Assembly: GCA_943788095.1 (NCBI GenBank)
Contig: CALSOZ010000007.1
Location: forward strand, 62,001-126,000
Direction: 5' to 3'
From: an uncultured Flavobacteriaceae bacterium
Lineage (GTDB): Bacteria > Bacteroidota > Bacteroidia > Flavobacteriales > Flavobacteriaceae
Length of the DNA: 64,000 nt
Notes under the pieces: generated by a model
Databases searched by the model: none
What the model was told of the DNA's origin: nothing
What the model saw: the letters and a program-made list of their open reading frames with translations, nothing else
Program-made: the position numbers and the translations under genes
In this document: positions 7,121 to 16,449 of the stretch, piece by piece
How the letters are laid out: each line of letters opens with the position of its first letter
Position numbering within the stretch: position 1 is the first letter of the stretch

Positions 7121-8521
7121 ATGAAAAAATTTGAACTAAAAACACATTATAAAAAAATACTCGCCGATACCATATCGCCTGTGAGTGTGTATCTAAAAAT
7201 TCGTGATAAGTTTCCGAATAGTATCCTACTGGAAAGTAGCGACTATCACGGCAATGACAATAGTTTCTCTTATGTATGTTGTAATCCAATTGCATCTATA
7301 AAAGTGGAAAACAAGGTCATTACCAAAACGTATCCCGATCATAGTGTGGAAACCATGCCCGTCATAAAGGATCAGGTGACCATGGAAATCGATGCCTTTA
7401 CAAAACAGTTTGATACTCAAAAAGACACTAGTTTTAAGTTTATAAACAATGGAATGTTTGGGTTTACCGCTTACGATGCGGTCCAATATTTTGAAGATAT
7501 CGATATTTCTAAAAAAGATAATTCAGTCGAGATTCCAGAAATGTTTTATGCGGTGTATCAAAACATCATCGCCATCAATCATTTTAAAAATGAGGCCTAT
7601 ATTTTTGCACATTGTTATGAGTCAGAAAGTAATCTTGAAGCCATCGACCATTTGATTAAAATGCAAAGTTTTGCGTCCTATGATTTTGAGTCAAAAGGCG
7701 ACATTAGTTCAAACTTAACGGATGACGAATTTAAATCTCATGTCGATTTGGCAAAAAAACACTGTGCGCGTGGAGATGTGTTTCAATTGGTACTCTCTAA
7801 AAAATTTCAACAAGATTTTAAAGGCGATGATTTTAATGTGTACAGAGCATTACGGAGCATTAATCCTTCACCCTATCTCTTTTATTTTGATTATGGGAAA
7901 TTTAAAATATTTGGGAGTTCTCCAGAAGCGCAGTTAGTTGTCCAGGATCAAAACGCCGAAATTCATCCCATTGCTGGCACTTTTGCCCGTAGCGGAGATG
8001 ATTTGAAAGACGCTAAATTGGCCAAAAAATTAGTCGCCGATAAAAAAGAAAACAGCGAGCATGTGATGTTAGTCGATTTGGCTCGAAACGATTTAAGTCG
8101 TCATTGTACAGATGTGGCTGTTAAAAAATATAGAGAAGTTCAATTTTTCTCACACGTGATTCATTTGGTGAGTAAAGTGATTGGAAAGGTTCGGAAAAAC
8201 ACCCCAACCATGCAAATTGTAGCCGACACATTTCCAGCAGGAACCTTAAGTGGCGCCCCCAAATACAAAGCTATGGAACTGATTGAAACGTATGAAAAAA
8301 CAAGTCGCGGATTTTATGGAGGAGCCATTGGCTTTATGGATTTTGACGGCAACTATAACCACGCCATTATGATTCGAACATTTGTAAGCAAAAACTACCA
8401 ATTGCATTGGCAAGCAGGCGCAGGAATTGTTTCAAAATCAAAGCCCGAAAACGAATTACAAGAAGTATATAATAAATTAGGCGCACTCACAAAAGCCATT
8501 AAACTTGCCGAAACCATTTAA
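7121..8521 (+). CDS. trpE: Anthranilate synthase component I
   Basis: About 466 residues from the ATG at 7121. The frame is open back to 7070, but that would run through the attenuator, so the inner ATG is preferred. TrpE converts chorismate to anthranilate using ammonia from TrpG. The N-terminal domain contains LLES followed by ten residues and a serine, the known motif for tryptophan feedback inhibition. The C-terminal chorismate-binding domain shows PIAGTFARSGDD, LVDLARNDLSRH and TFPAGTLSGAPK. It is the first gene of a compact seven-gene operon, so both transcription (attenuator) and enzyme activity (LLES motif) look tryptophan-controlled. Confidence 0.95.
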   Translation: MKKFELKTHYKKILADTISPVSVYLKIRDKFPNSILLESSDYHGNDNSFSYVCCNPIASIKVENKVITKTYPDHSVETMPVIKDQVTMEIDAFTKQFDTQKDTSFKFINNGMFGFTAYDAVQYFEDIDISKKDNSVEIPEMFYAVYQNIIAINHFKNEAYIFAHCYESESNLEAIDHLIKMQSFASYDFESKGDISSNLTDDEFKSHVDLAKKHCARGDVFQLVLSKKFQQDFKGDDFNVYRALRSINPSPYLFYFDYGKFKIFGSSPEAQLVVQDQNAEIHPIAGTFARSGDDLKDAKLAKKLVADKKENSEHVMLVDLARNDLSRHCTDVAVKKYREVQFFSHVIHLVSKVIGKVRKNTPTMQIVADTFPAGTLSGAPKYKAMELIETYEKTSRGFYGGAIGFMDFDGNYNHAIMIRTFVSKNYQLHWQAGAGIVSKSKPENELQEVYNKLGALTKAIKLAETI

Positions 8522-8524
8522 AGC

Positions 8525-9091
8525 ATGAAGAAGATATTAGTCATCGATAACTACGATAGTTTTACGTTTAATTTAGTGCATTATTTAGAAGAGCTAGAAT
8601 GTGAAGTCACAGTGCTTCGAAATGACAAGTTTGATCTTGAAGACATTCAGTATTTTGATAAAATCGTACTTTCGCCTGGTCCTGGAATCCCCGAAGAAGC
8701 GGGACTTTTAAAAGCCGTCATTAAACGCTATGCTTCAAGCAAAAGTATTCTTGGAGTTTGTTTGGGACAACAAGCTATTGCCGAAGTTTTTGGTGGGCAA
8801 CTCATCAATTTAGAAGATGTGTATCACGGAGTAAATACCGACATCACTATCATTGTAGACGATGAAAATTTATTCGATCAGATGGAGAAAACAATTCAAG
8901 TTGGTCGTTACCACTCTTGGGTGGTGGATCCTAATTTACCAGAAACATTAGAAGCCACTTCAGTGGACGAAAATGGACAAATTATGTCCTTAAGACATAA
9001 GCTATTTGATGTAAAAGGGGTTCAATTTCATCCAGAATCGGTGCTTACACCCAACGGAAAACAACTATTACAAAACTGGATAAATTCATAA
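8525..9091 (+). CDS. trpG: Anthranilate synthase component II (glutamine amidotransferase)
   Basis: A 188-residue class I glutamine amidotransferase that supplies ammonia to TrpE. Visible motifs are the N-terminal DNYDSFTFNLVHYLEE, the oxyanion loop SPGPGIPEEAG, the nucleophile cysteine in GVCLGQQ (about residue 79) and HPES with the catalytic histidine and glutamate near 166. It begins 3 bp after trpE. As in many bacteria it could also serve aminodeoxychorismate synthase (PabA), but the operon position makes TrpG the main role. Confidence 0.95.
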   Translation: MKKILVIDNYDSFTFNLVHYLEELECEVTVLRNDKFDLEDIQYFDKIVLSPGPGIPEEAGLLKAVIKRYASSKSILGVCLGQQAIAEVFGGQLINLEDVYHGVNTDITIIVDDENLFDQMEKTIQVGRYHSWVVDPNLPETLEATSVDENGQIMSLRHKLFDVKGVQFHPESVLTPNGKQLLQNWINS

Positions 9092-9095
9092 ACCA

Positions 9096-10085
9096 ATGAA
9101 ACACGTTTTAAACAGACTTATTAATCACGAAACTATTTCTGCTGAGGAAGCAAAACAGATTTTGATCAATATATCCAAAGGGGATTATAATCAAAGTCAA
9201 ATTGCGGCTTTCCTCACCATTTTCATGATGCGCAGTGTGACCCTCGAAGAGTTGAAAGGATTTAGAGATGCCCTTTTAGAATTGTGTATCCCTGTCGATT
9301 TAGCTGCTTATAATCCTATCGATTTGTGTGGCACAGGCGGCGACGGAAAAGACACCTTTAACATCTCTACCCTGTCTTCATTTGTAACGGCAGCCGCTGG
9401 GGTTCCAGTCGCTAAACACGGTAATTATGGCGTGTCCTCTGCTTGTGGATCCTCGAACGTGTTAGAATCCTTAGGGGTCAAATTTTCAAATGACGTTGAC
9501 TTTTTAGAACGCGCCATTGCCACCACAGGTATTTGTGTCTTACATGCACCCTTGTTTCATCCTGCCATGAAAAATGTGGCGCCTATTCGTCGCGAATTGG
9601 GCGTGAAAACATTTTTTAATATGTTGGGGCCTATGGTAAACCCTTCGTTTCCAAAAAATCAAATGGTGGGCGTATTTAGCTTGGAATTACTGCGCTTATA
9701 CAATTACCTTTATCAAGATTCCGACAAAAATTACAGCATTGTTCATGACCTTGGTGGCTATGATGAAATCTCGTTAACCAACAGTGTGAAAATTGTATCC
9801 AACCATTCGGAAGTGCTTTTTTCGGCTGAAGATTTAGGCTTAAAAAATAATACGCAAGAAGCCATTTTTGGTGGAAATACAGTGGCAGAAGCTTCTAAAA
9901 TATTTAAAACCATTATCAGCGGAAACGGTACAGAAGCTCAAAATAATGTGGTGTGTTCCAATGCAGGACTTGCCATTGCAACCGCTAAAAAAACGACTCA
10001 CAAAGAGGGTTATGAGCAGGCTAAAGAAGCCCTGTTTTCAGGGAAAGCAAATGAATGTCTTACCAAATTAATTGCGCTATCATGA
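9096..10085 (+). CDS. trpD: Anthranilate phosphoribosyltransferase
   Basis: A 329-residue enzyme that transfers phosphoribose from PRPP to anthranilate. The PRPP site DLCGTGGDGKDTFNIST is at about residues 76-92, KHGNYGVSSACGSSNVLESLG follows, and the anthranilate-binding HPAMKNVAPIRRELGVKTFFN segment is near 151-171. It starts 4 bp after trpG and its stop overlaps the trpC start (ATGA), which indicates translational coupling. Length is normal for the family. Confidence 0.95.
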   Translation: MKHVLNRLINHETISAEEAKQILINISKGDYNQSQIAAFLTIFMMRSVTLEELKGFRDALLELCIPVDLAAYNPIDLCGTGGDGKDTFNISTLSSFVTAAAGVPVAKHGNYGVSSACGSSNVLESLGVKFSNDVDFLERAIATTGICVLHAPLFHPAMKNVAPIRRELGVKTFFNMLGPMVNPSFPKNQMVGVFSLELLRLYNYLYQDSDKNYSIVHDLGGYDEISLTNSVKIVSNHSEVLFSAEDLGLKNNTQEAIFGGNTVAEASKIFKTIISGNGTEAQNNVVCSNAGLAIATAKKTTHKEGYEQAKEALFSGKANECLTKLIALS

Positions 10086-10870
10086 GTAGTATATTAGACC
10101 GTATCGTCGCTGATAAACGTATTGAAGTGGCCCTTCGAAAACAACTAATTCCCATAAAACAATTGGAACAATCGGTGTTGTTTGAGCGGCGCTGCCCTTC
10201 CCTTAGTACGCGATTGCAACAGAGCGCTTCAGGGTTGATTACCGAGCATAAACGCCGATCCCCTTCAAAAGACTGCATCAATCAAAATTTAAACGTCCAG
10301 GACGTGGCTAAAGGCTATGAAAATGCTGGTGCCTGTGGGATGTCTATTTTAACCGATATGAAATATTTTGGAGGTAGTTTAGAAGATTTATTAACGGCAA
10401 GAGCCAGTTGTGAAATGCCTTTACTTCGGAAAGAATTTATTATTGACTCCTATCAAATTGTGGAAGCAAAAGCCTATGGTGCCGATGTGATTTTACTGAT
10501 TGCTGCCATTTTGAGCCGCGAAGAAATTCAAGTATATTCAACCCTTGCTCAAAAATTAGGCATGGAAGTTTTGCTGGAAATTCACAACGAAGCCGAATTA
10601 CATAAATCGCTAATGCCCTCTCTAAATATGATTGGTGTGAACAACCGGAACCTTAAAACCTTTGAAGTTAGTTTAGAAACCAGTAAAACCTTGAGCGCGT
10701 TAATTCCGGAGGAATTTGTAAAAATTTCTGAGAGTGGCATCCGTACTGTGGAAGACATTCAATGGTTACAACCTTATGGGTACAAAGGATTTTTGATCGG
10801 TGAAAGTTTCATGAAAACCGACCACCCTGGGGCGAGTGCAACTGACTTTATAAAACAATTGAACGGATGA
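10082..10870 (+). CDS. trpC: Indole-3-glycerol phosphate synthase
   Basis: A 262-residue TIM-barrel enzyme that closes the indole ring. The start at 10082 gives the usual beginning MSSILDRIVADKR and an ATGA overlap with trpD; an upstream in-frame ATG at 10055 would overlap trpD by about 30 bases. Motifs: EHKRRSPSKDCIN (catalytic lysine), the phosphate site in GVNNRNLKTFEVSLETS, and KISESGIRTVEDI. It is a separate gene from trpF here, unlike the fused enzyme of enterics. Confidence 0.95.
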   Translation: MSSILDRIVADKRIEVALRKQLIPIKQLEQSVLFERRCPSLSTRLQQSASGLITEHKRRSPSKDCINQNLNVQDVAKGYENAGACGMSILTDMKYFGGSLEDLLTARASCEMPLLRKEFIIDSYQIVEAKAYGADVILLIAAILSREEIQVYSTLAQKLGMEVLLEIHNEAELHKSLMPSLNMIGVNNRNLKTFEVSLETSKTLSALIPEEFVKISESGIRTVEDIQWLQPYGYKGFLIGESFMKTDHPGASATDFIKQLNG

Positions 10871-11481
10871 AACTAAAAATATGTGGCATGCGATATGAAG
10901 ATAATATTCGAGCGATTGCGACGATCGAACCCGACTATTTGGGCTTTATCTTTTTTGAAGGATCCTCTCGTCATGTCTCAGCGTCTATACCTACGGTCTC
11001 AGCATCCATTAAAAAAGTAGGTGTTTTTGTAAATGCGTCCTATGACACCATCGTTGAAAAAATTAATACCTACCAATTACAAGCCGTGCAATTACACGGC
11101 GAAGAAACGCCCGAATTTTGTCAATCCTTACATATGCTTAACGTTGAAATTATCAAAGTATTCTCTATAAAAAATGAGTTTAATTTTGACCTACTAAGCC
11201 CTTATGAAACGGTCTGTGACTTTTTCCTTTTTGATACCAAAGGGCCGTTAGCCGGAGGAAATGGCTATTGTTTTGACTGGTCGGTATTAGAAAAATATCC
11301 CTCTTCCAAACCCTATTTTTTGAGTGGTGGGATTGGATTAGAAAACTTAGATCAATTAAAAGAATTTAAAAACAGTCCCGCTGCAACCTACTGCCATGCA
11401 GTGGATGTGAACAGTCAATTTGAAATGGCTCCAGCGAAAAAAGATAAAAAATTATTAGAAAAATTTAAACATTTATTATGA
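10867..11481 (+). CDS. trpF: Phosphoribosylanthranilate isomerase
   Basis: A 204-residue TIM barrel. It begins with [13 protein letters not shown], where the cysteine is the general base, contains [11 protein letters not shown], and ends with the catalytic aspartate segment [13 protein letters not shown] and the phosphate loop [10 protein letters not shown]. It catalyses the Amadori rearrangement between TrpD and TrpC steps. Both ends overlap neighbours by 4 bp (ATGA), suggesting coupled translation. Confidence 0.95.
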   Translation: MKLKICGMRYEDNIRAIATIEPDYLGFIFFEGSSRHVSASIPTVSASIKKVGVFVNASYDTIVEKINTYQLQAVQLHGEETPEFCQSLHMLNVEIIKVFSIKNEFNFDLLSPYETVCDFFLFDTKGPLAGGNGYCFDWSVLEKYPSSKPYFLSGGIGLENLDQLKEFKNSPAATYCHAVDVNSQFEMAPAKKDKKLLEKFKHLL

Positions 11482-12659
11482 GTTATCACGTGAACGAAAA
11501 AGGCTACTACGGTCAATTTGGAGGCGCATTTATTCCAGAAATGCTGTATCCTAATGTTGAAGAATTACGTCTCAACTATTTAAAAGTAATGGCCGAACCC
11601 GATTTCAAAAAAGAGTTCGATCAATTGCTAAAAGATTATGTGGGTCGTCCAACACCGCTCTATTTCGCAAAACGATTGTCTGCAAAATACAACACCAAAA
11701 TATACCTGAAGCGGGAAGATTTATGCCACACAGGCGCACATAAAATCAACAATACGATTGGGCAAATATTAATGGCCAAACGTCTCAAAAAAACGCGGAT
11801 TATTGCAGAAACCGGTGCAGGACAACACGGCGTGGCCACAGCAACCGTTTGTGCCTTAGCAGGTTTAAAATGCATTGTGTATATGGGCGAAATTGACATC
11901 GCGCGGCAAGCACCCAATGTGGCACGTATGAAAATGCTCGGGGCGGAAGTACGTCCGGCACTGTCTGGAAGTCGGACTTTAAAAGACGCGACCAATGAAG
12001 CCATACGCGATTGGATTAATAACCCTGTCGATACGCATTATATTATCGGAAGTGCCGTTGGGCCCCATCCCTACCCGGATATGGTGGCGCGATTTCAATC
12101 GGTGGTGTCTGAAGAAACCAAATGGCAATTAAAAGAAGTTGAAGGCCGCGAAAACCCTGACTATGTGGTGGCTTGTGTGGGTGGTGGTAGTAATGCTGCG
12201 GGGGCCTATTATCATTATTTGAATGAGCCAGAGGTCAAACTCATTGCTGTGGAAGCGGCAGGGAAAGGCATTTATACGGGCGAAAGTGCCGCTACGTCGG
12301 TGCTTGGAAAAGAAGGCGTCATTCACGGCAGTAAAACCTTATTAATGCAAACCAACGACGGTCAAATTACAGAGCCCTACTCCATTTCGGCGGGACTCGA
12401 TTACCCAGGCGTTGGGCCCATGCATGCACATTTGTACGAAACCAAACGGGCGGAATTTATTTCGGTGACTGATGATGAAGCCATGACCGCTGGTTTGGAA
12501 TTATCGCAACTCGAAGGCATTATTCCGGCAATTGAAACCTCCCATGCCTTGGCTATTTTTGAAGATAAAAAATTCAAGCCAGAAGACGTGGTAGTCATTA
12601 GTTTATCGGGACGTGGCGATAAAGATTTGAATACCTATATTGATTATTTTAAACTTTAA
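11478..12659 (+). CDS. trpB: Tryptophan synthase beta chain
   Basis: A 393-residue PLP enzyme that joins indole and serine. The PLP lysine is in HTGAHKINN (about residue 87), [11 protein letters not shown] forms the substrate loop, and the phosphate site GGGSNAAG lies near 232-239. The N-terminus ([13 protein letters not shown]) and length are canonical. It overlaps trpF by 4 bp and precedes trpA, its alpha partner in the channelled complex. Confidence 0.96.
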   Translation: MSYHVNEKGYYGQFGGAFIPEMLYPNVEELRLNYLKVMAEPDFKKEFDQLLKDYVGRPTPLYFAKRLSAKYNTKIYLKREDLCHTGAHKINNTIGQILMAKRLKKTRIIAETGAGQHGVATATVCALAGLKCIVYMGEIDIARQAPNVARMKMLGAEVRPALSGSRTLKDATNEAIRDWINNPVDTHYIIGSAVGPHPYPDMVARFQSVVSEETKWQLKEVEGRENPDYVVACVGGGSNAAGAYYHYLNEPEVKLIAVEAAGKGIYTGESAATSVLGKEGVIHGSKTLLMQTNDGQITEPYSISAGLDYPGVGPMHAHLYETKRAEFISVTDDEAMTAGLELSQLEGIIPAIETSHALAIFEDKKFKPEDVVVISLSGRGDKDLNTYIDYFKL

Positions 12660-12663
12660 GATT

Positions 12664-13431
12664 GTGAATCGAATACAAGTAAAATTACAAGAAGACAAAA
12701 AACTATTATCCATTTATTTTACGGCGGGATACCCCAACTTAAATGATACGGTTACTACGATTGAAAACTTGGAAAAAAATGGCGTTGATATGATCGAAAT
12801 CGGCTTGCCGTTTAGCGATCCATTGGCCGATGGTCCTACCATTCAGGCGAGTTCGACACAGGCCTTGCACAATGGCATGACGTCAACGCTGTTGTTTGAC
12901 CAACTCAAAGACATTCGAAAAACAGTATCGATTCCTTTGATTTTGATGGGCTATTTTAATCCGATGCTGCAATATGGTGTGGAAGCCTTTTGTAAAAAAT
13001 GCCAGGATGTGGGTATTGATGGATTGATCATTCCGGACTTGCCGGTGGAAGTCTATCACGAAGAATATAAAGCTATTTTTGAACGGTATGGTTTATTGAA
13101 TATCTTTTTGATCACGCCACAAACCAGCGAATCGCGCATCCGATATATGGACAGCATTTCAGATGGATTTATCTATATGGTGAGTAGTGCCAGCACCACC
13201 GGAAGCCAAAGTGGTTTTGGAAACGAACAAACCGATTATTTTAAACGGATTGCCGACCTGAAGCTCACCAACCCACAAATTATTGGGTTTGGAATTTCGG
13301 ATCATGAGACGTTTAGTCAAGCCACGCAGTACGCCAAAGGCGCCATTATTGGGAGTGCCTTTATAAAGCATGTAACCGCACATGGCGTAGATGATTTGGG
13401 CAAATTCACAGAACCGCTGATAAAGGGCTAA
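12664..13431 (+). CDS. trpA: Tryptophan synthase alpha chain
   Basis: About 256 residues from a GTG start at 12664, 4 bp after trpB; this gives the normal beginning (V/M)NRIQVKL. An upstream in-frame ATG at 12640 would overlap trpB. The TIM barrel shows the catalytic glutamate in MIEIGLPFSDPLADGPTIQ and aspartate in DGLIIPDLPVEVYHEE, and ends with the phosphate loop GFGISDHETF. It cleaves indole-3-glycerol phosphate and passes indole to TrpB. Last gene of the operon, followed by a terminator. Confidence 0.94.
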   Translation: MNRIQVKLQEDKKLLSIYFTAGYPNLNDTVTTIENLEKNGVDMIEIGLPFSDPLADGPTIQASSTQALHNGMTSTLLFDQLKDIRKTVSIPLILMGYFNPMLQYGVEAFCKKCQDVGIDGLIIPDLPVEVYHEEYKAIFERYGLLNIFLITPQTSESRIRYMDSISDGFIYMVSSASTTGSQSGFGNEQTDYFKRIADLKLTNPQIIGFGISDHETFSQATQYAKGAIIGSAFIKHVTAHGVDDLGKFTEPLIKG

Positions 13432-13449
13432 AAACAGGCTTAAACCGTT

Positions 13450-13487
13450 AAAATCACGCATTTCTTTGGAAGTCCGTGATTTTTTTA
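13450..13487 (+). terminator. Intrinsic terminator of the trp operon
   Basis: AAATCACG at 13451-13458 pairs with CGTGATTT at 13475-13482, followed by a run of T. It lies 20 bp after the trpA stop, so it should end the operon. The 16-base loop is rather large. Confidence 0.75.
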
Positions 13488-13726
13488 TACTTTTAACTCA
13501 GATTAAGACCCTTTAACGGCACAAGCGAGACGCTAGCGCCAGCAGAGGATTTATTTTTGCCTAAAACCTCTAAAATTCGTGGACTCCAAACTTCGTATTT
13601 TGATCTTCTAAAAGAATAATCCTGTTAAGGATCGTTCAATCTTGCTGAAAGTCTAGTATATTGCATTCAAAATTATTTTCATGAAAGGCACCTATTAAAA
13701 ACAGGATCCTTAAAAACAATAAACGG

Positions 13727-13951
13727 ATGAAACTAAACTTACTGTCTTGTGACGCACCACGCCCCGATAAAAGAGCGATTTCTAAATGTATTTTAGAAAT
13801 TTCATCGCAGATGAATCAGTCCTTATGCAATGAGCTTACTGAGATTCTCTTAGATGGCGATGCTGTGGACATTGAAGTTGAGGACAAAAATACAGGCTCT
13901 GCTTTAAGAGCTTTACGAAAACTAAGCATTGACTACGAAATTATAGATTGA
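13727..13951 (+). CDS. Hypothetical 74-residue protein
   Basis: A small acidic protein that I do not recognise. The pattern is a helix-rich segment (KRAISKCILEISSQM, then LCNELTEILLDGD), a strand (VDIEVED) and a helix-strand end (GSALRALRKLSIDYEII). This order resembles the C-terminal domain of ribosomal protein L7/L12 and small proteins of that fold, but the match is by shape only. Coding is plausible from codon use, the ATG start and the position after a 240-bp gap; no ribosome site is evident. It converges with the TrhA gene, ending 4 bp from it. Confidence 0.55.
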   Translation: MKLNLLSCDAPRPDKRAISKCILEISSQMNQSLCNELTEILLDGDAVDIEVEDKNTGSALRALRKLSIDYEIID

Positions 13952-13955
13952 GTCG

Positions 13956-14597
13956 TTACAAGTAATAAAAAATGCTCAAAAAATGACATATACTCCCTAT
14001 CACAACAAAGGCATGAAAGATGGCGTGGTTGTAGTGGAGTTTTTTCATCGAATACAAAAATGCACCTACCGTATAAAATACGCCTCCTGCAAATAACAAC
14101 TGCAAGCCTTCTGTAGATAAACGATCCATAAGCGGATTGATCACAAACATAATTTGCCAGCCCATTAGAATATACAGTAGCGTGGAGAGTTTATCAAACC
14201 GTCCTGTAAAAAAAAGTTTTAAAATCACTCCACTAAAAGCAAAAACCCAAGTGAATCCAAAAATACTCCATCCCAAAGGGCCTTCCAATACTAACAGCGC
14301 AAAAGGCGAATAGGTGCCAGCGATTAAAACATAGATCGCCGCATGATCAAAAATATTTAATTTCCGTCTTAGTTGAGGATCTTTTGCGGAATGATACCAA
14401 GTAGAAGCTGCATATAAAACAATCAAACTGATCCCATAGATTATTAAACTTGCGGGTTTCCAAAACCCATCGTAATCATACGATTTGACAATCAGAAATG
14501 GCAATGCAATCCCGCTTAATAAAAGCCCAAAAGCATGTGTAAGGACATTTAACCGCTCCTCATTTTGAGAGTAAAGGGGGTTTGATGCTTTGGTCAT
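13956..14597 (-). CDS. Hemolysin III / TrhA family membrane protein
   Basis: A 213-residue integral membrane protein with about seven hydrophobic segments. It has PAQR/hemolysin III family marks: ERLNVLTHAFGLLLS near the start, ASTWYHSA (about 65-72), FDHAAIYVLIAGTYSPF and the C-terminal HAIFHAFVVIGSICHF. The conserved histidines and aspartate form a zinc-like site within the membrane. Members influence membrane fluidity (TrhA); the haemolysin name is historical. It lies 18 bp downstream of dnaJ on the same strand and may be co-transcribed with it. Confidence 0.85.
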   Translation of the reverse strand: MTKASNPLYSQNEERLNVLTHAFGLLLSGIALPFLIVKSYDYDGFWKPASLIIYGISLIVLYAASTWYHSAKDPQLRRKLNIFDHAAIYVLIAGTYSPFALLVLEGPLGWSIFGFTWVFAFSGVILKLFFTGRFDKLSTLLYILMGWQIMFVINPLMDRLSTEGLQLLFAGGVFYTVGAFLYSMKKLHYNHAIFHAFVVIGSICHFLSIFYYL

Positions 14598-14614
14598 GAT
14601 TTTTAAAATAGCCT

Positions 14615-15724
14615 TTAGGAGAACATATCTTTTACCTTTTCAAAAAATGATTTGTCAGAGCTTTCTGGTTTTGGAGAAAAATGCTCGTCCGATTTCATTT
14701 TTTCAAAAAAGGTTTTTTGTTCTTTGCTCAAGGTTTTTGGAGTCCATACGTTGATATGTACTAACAAATCACCACGGCTATAGCCATTGATGTTTGGAAT
14801 CCCTTTTCCTCTAAGTCGTAATATTTTACCAGATTGTACACCTGCTTCAATTTTTAAACGCACTTTCCCAGTCACGGTATCAATTTCGATCGAATTTCCT
14901 AAAATCGCATCGGGAACACTGACATATAAATCATAGTGTAAATTATCACCTTCACGCTGTAAAGTTGGATGCGTTTCTTCGGTAATAGCGACTAATAAAT
15001 CGCCCGATATCCCATTTCCAGGAGCCGCATTTCCTTTTCCAGTCACTTTTAACTGCATGCCATCGACCACACCCGCTGGAATTTTAATGGAGACTGTTTC
15101 TTCTTCGGTTACAAAGCCTTGAGCATCAGAATTTGAAGGCCGTTTATCAATGCTTTGTCCTGTACCACCACAGGCATTACAGGGAGAAGCTGTTTGCATA
15201 CGACCTAAGATCGTATTGGTAATTCTTGTCACCTGCCCTTGTCCGTTACAAGTAGAACAGGTTTTGTAAGTGACGCCTTTTGCTTGCGTTTTACGTTTGA
15301 CTTTAACTTTCTTTTCAACTCCGTTGGCAATTTCTTCGAGGGTCAATTTGACACGAATACGAAGATTACTCCCTTTCATGACCCGTTGACGTTGTGCGCC
15401 GCCAAAACCTCCAAAGCCACCACCGCCGCCACCGAAAATATCGCCGAACTGACTAAAAATGTCATCCATATTCATGTGACCACTTCCACGACCACCACCT
15501 TCAAAAGCTTGATGACCGTATTGATCAAAACGCGCTTTTTTATCAGGATCACTTAATATTTCATAGGCTTCTGCAGCTTCTTTGAATTTTTCTTCGGCTA
15601 TTTTGTCATCTGGATTTTTGTCCGGATGGTATTTAACTGCCATTTTTCGGTAAGCTTTTTTGATCTCTGAAGGAGAGGCGCCCTTTTGGATCCCTAATAT
15701 GTCGTAATAATCGCGTTTTGCCAT
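14615..15724 (-). CDS. dnaJ: Chaperone DnaJ (Hsp40)
   Basis: A 369-residue DnaK co-chaperone. The J domain occupies residues 1-70 with HPD in KYHPDKNPDD; a glycine-rich linker (GGGGGFGGFGG) follows. The zinc region has only two CxxCxGxG units (CSTCNGQG and CNACGGTG) instead of the four in E. coli DnaJ, implying one zinc site; as far as I recall this is normal in flavobacteria. The C-terminal substrate-binding domains are complete. It follows grpE by 32 bp in the same unit. Confidence 0.95.
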   Translation of the reverse strand: MAKRDYYDILGIQKGASPSEIKKAYRKMAVKYHPDKNPDDKIAEEKFKEAAEAYEILSDPDKKARFDQYGHQAFEGGGRGSGHMNMDDIFSQFGDIFGGGGGGFGGFGGAQRQRVMKGSNLRIRVKLTLEEIANGVEKKVKVKRKTQAKGVTYKTCSTCNGQGQVTRITNTILGRMQTASPCNACGGTGQSIDKRPSNSDAQGFVTEEETVSIKIPAGVVDGMQLKVTGKGNAAPGNGISGDLLVAITEETHPTLQREGDNLHYDLYVSVPDAILGNSIEIDTVTGKVRLKIEAGVQSGKILRLRGKGIPNINGYSRGDLLVHINVWTPKTLSKEQKTFFEKMKSDEHFSPKPESSDKSFFEKVKDMFS

Positions 15725-15756
15725 TTCAGTATTGAAATTTTATATCATAATATTTA

Positions 15757-16302
15757 TTAGTTTCCAATCACTACTTTTGGAAAACGAATCACTCTATCCC
15801 CTAGCTTATACCCTTTTTCGATGACATCGATAATTTTGCCTTTCATCGCATCTGATGGGGCTGGAATTTGAGTGATTGCTTCGTGGATATCTGCATTAAA
15901 CAAATCGCCACTACTGACCTCAACAATGGTCAACCCTTTTTGCTCAAGAGTCGAAGTGAATTTATTTTTAATCAGCTCAACGCCTTTAGATAATTCGGTT
16001 TCTTCGCTTTTAGACATTTCAAGCAGAGCACGATCAAAATCATCCAAAACTGGAAGCAATGCTTTTATCACTTCTTGACTTGCAGTCGAAAACAACTCAA
16101 TTCGTTCCTTAGTGGTACGTCGTTTGTAGTTTTCAAACTCGGCAAATAGCCTTAAAAATTTATCTTTTTCTTGCGCTAAATCTGCGGTCAATTGTTCCTC
16201 TACGGTCAGCTTAACTGTGGCTTCTGTGGTTTCAGTGGATGTTTCATCAACCGTCGTTTCTTCAGGAATTTCAACTTCCTTTTTGCTTTCTTTTTTACTC
16301 AT
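15757..16302 (-). CDS. grpE: Nucleotide exchange factor GrpE
   Basis: A 181-residue partner of DnaK that releases ADP. An acidic, threonine- and glutamate-rich N-terminal tail (about residues 1-35) leads into a long helix and coiled coil (FLRLFAEFENYKRRT), and the C-terminal beta domain ends with GYKLGDRVIRFPKVVIG, as is typical. It is the first gene of the grpE-dnaJ unit, preceded by a recognisable promoter at 16353-16385. Confidence 0.94.
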   Translation of the reverse strand: MSKKESKKEVEIPEETTVDETSTETTEATVKLTVEEQLTADLAQEKDKFLRLFAEFENYKRRTTKERIELFSTASQEVIKALLPVLDDFDRALLEMSKSEETELSKGVELIKNKFTSTLEQKGLTIVEVSSGDLFNADIHEAITQIPAPSDAMKGKIIDVIEKGYKLGDRVIRFPKVVIGN

Positions 16303-16352
16303 TGTATGTATATACGCTTTGGGTAATTAATGTTTGTTTTTTTTATCAATGG

Positions 16353-16385
16353 CAAAAGTACTGCCATTATTAATAAAATGTCAAA
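16353..16385 (-). promoter_or_regulatory. grpE-dnaJ promoter
   Basis: Read on the minus strand, TTTG (16382-16385) and TACTTTTG (16353-16360) are 21 bp apart, matching the Bacteroidetes TTTG/TAnnTTTG promoter with a slightly long spacer. It lies about 50 bp before the grpE ATG. I see no CIRCE-type inverted repeat, so heat control, if any, is not visible. Confidence 0.5.
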
Positions 16386-16449
16386 ATGTCACAAAGTATT
16401 TTTCGGAAGTTAATTTTCAGGAATGGGAAATGGAATTGGAATCGAATTC

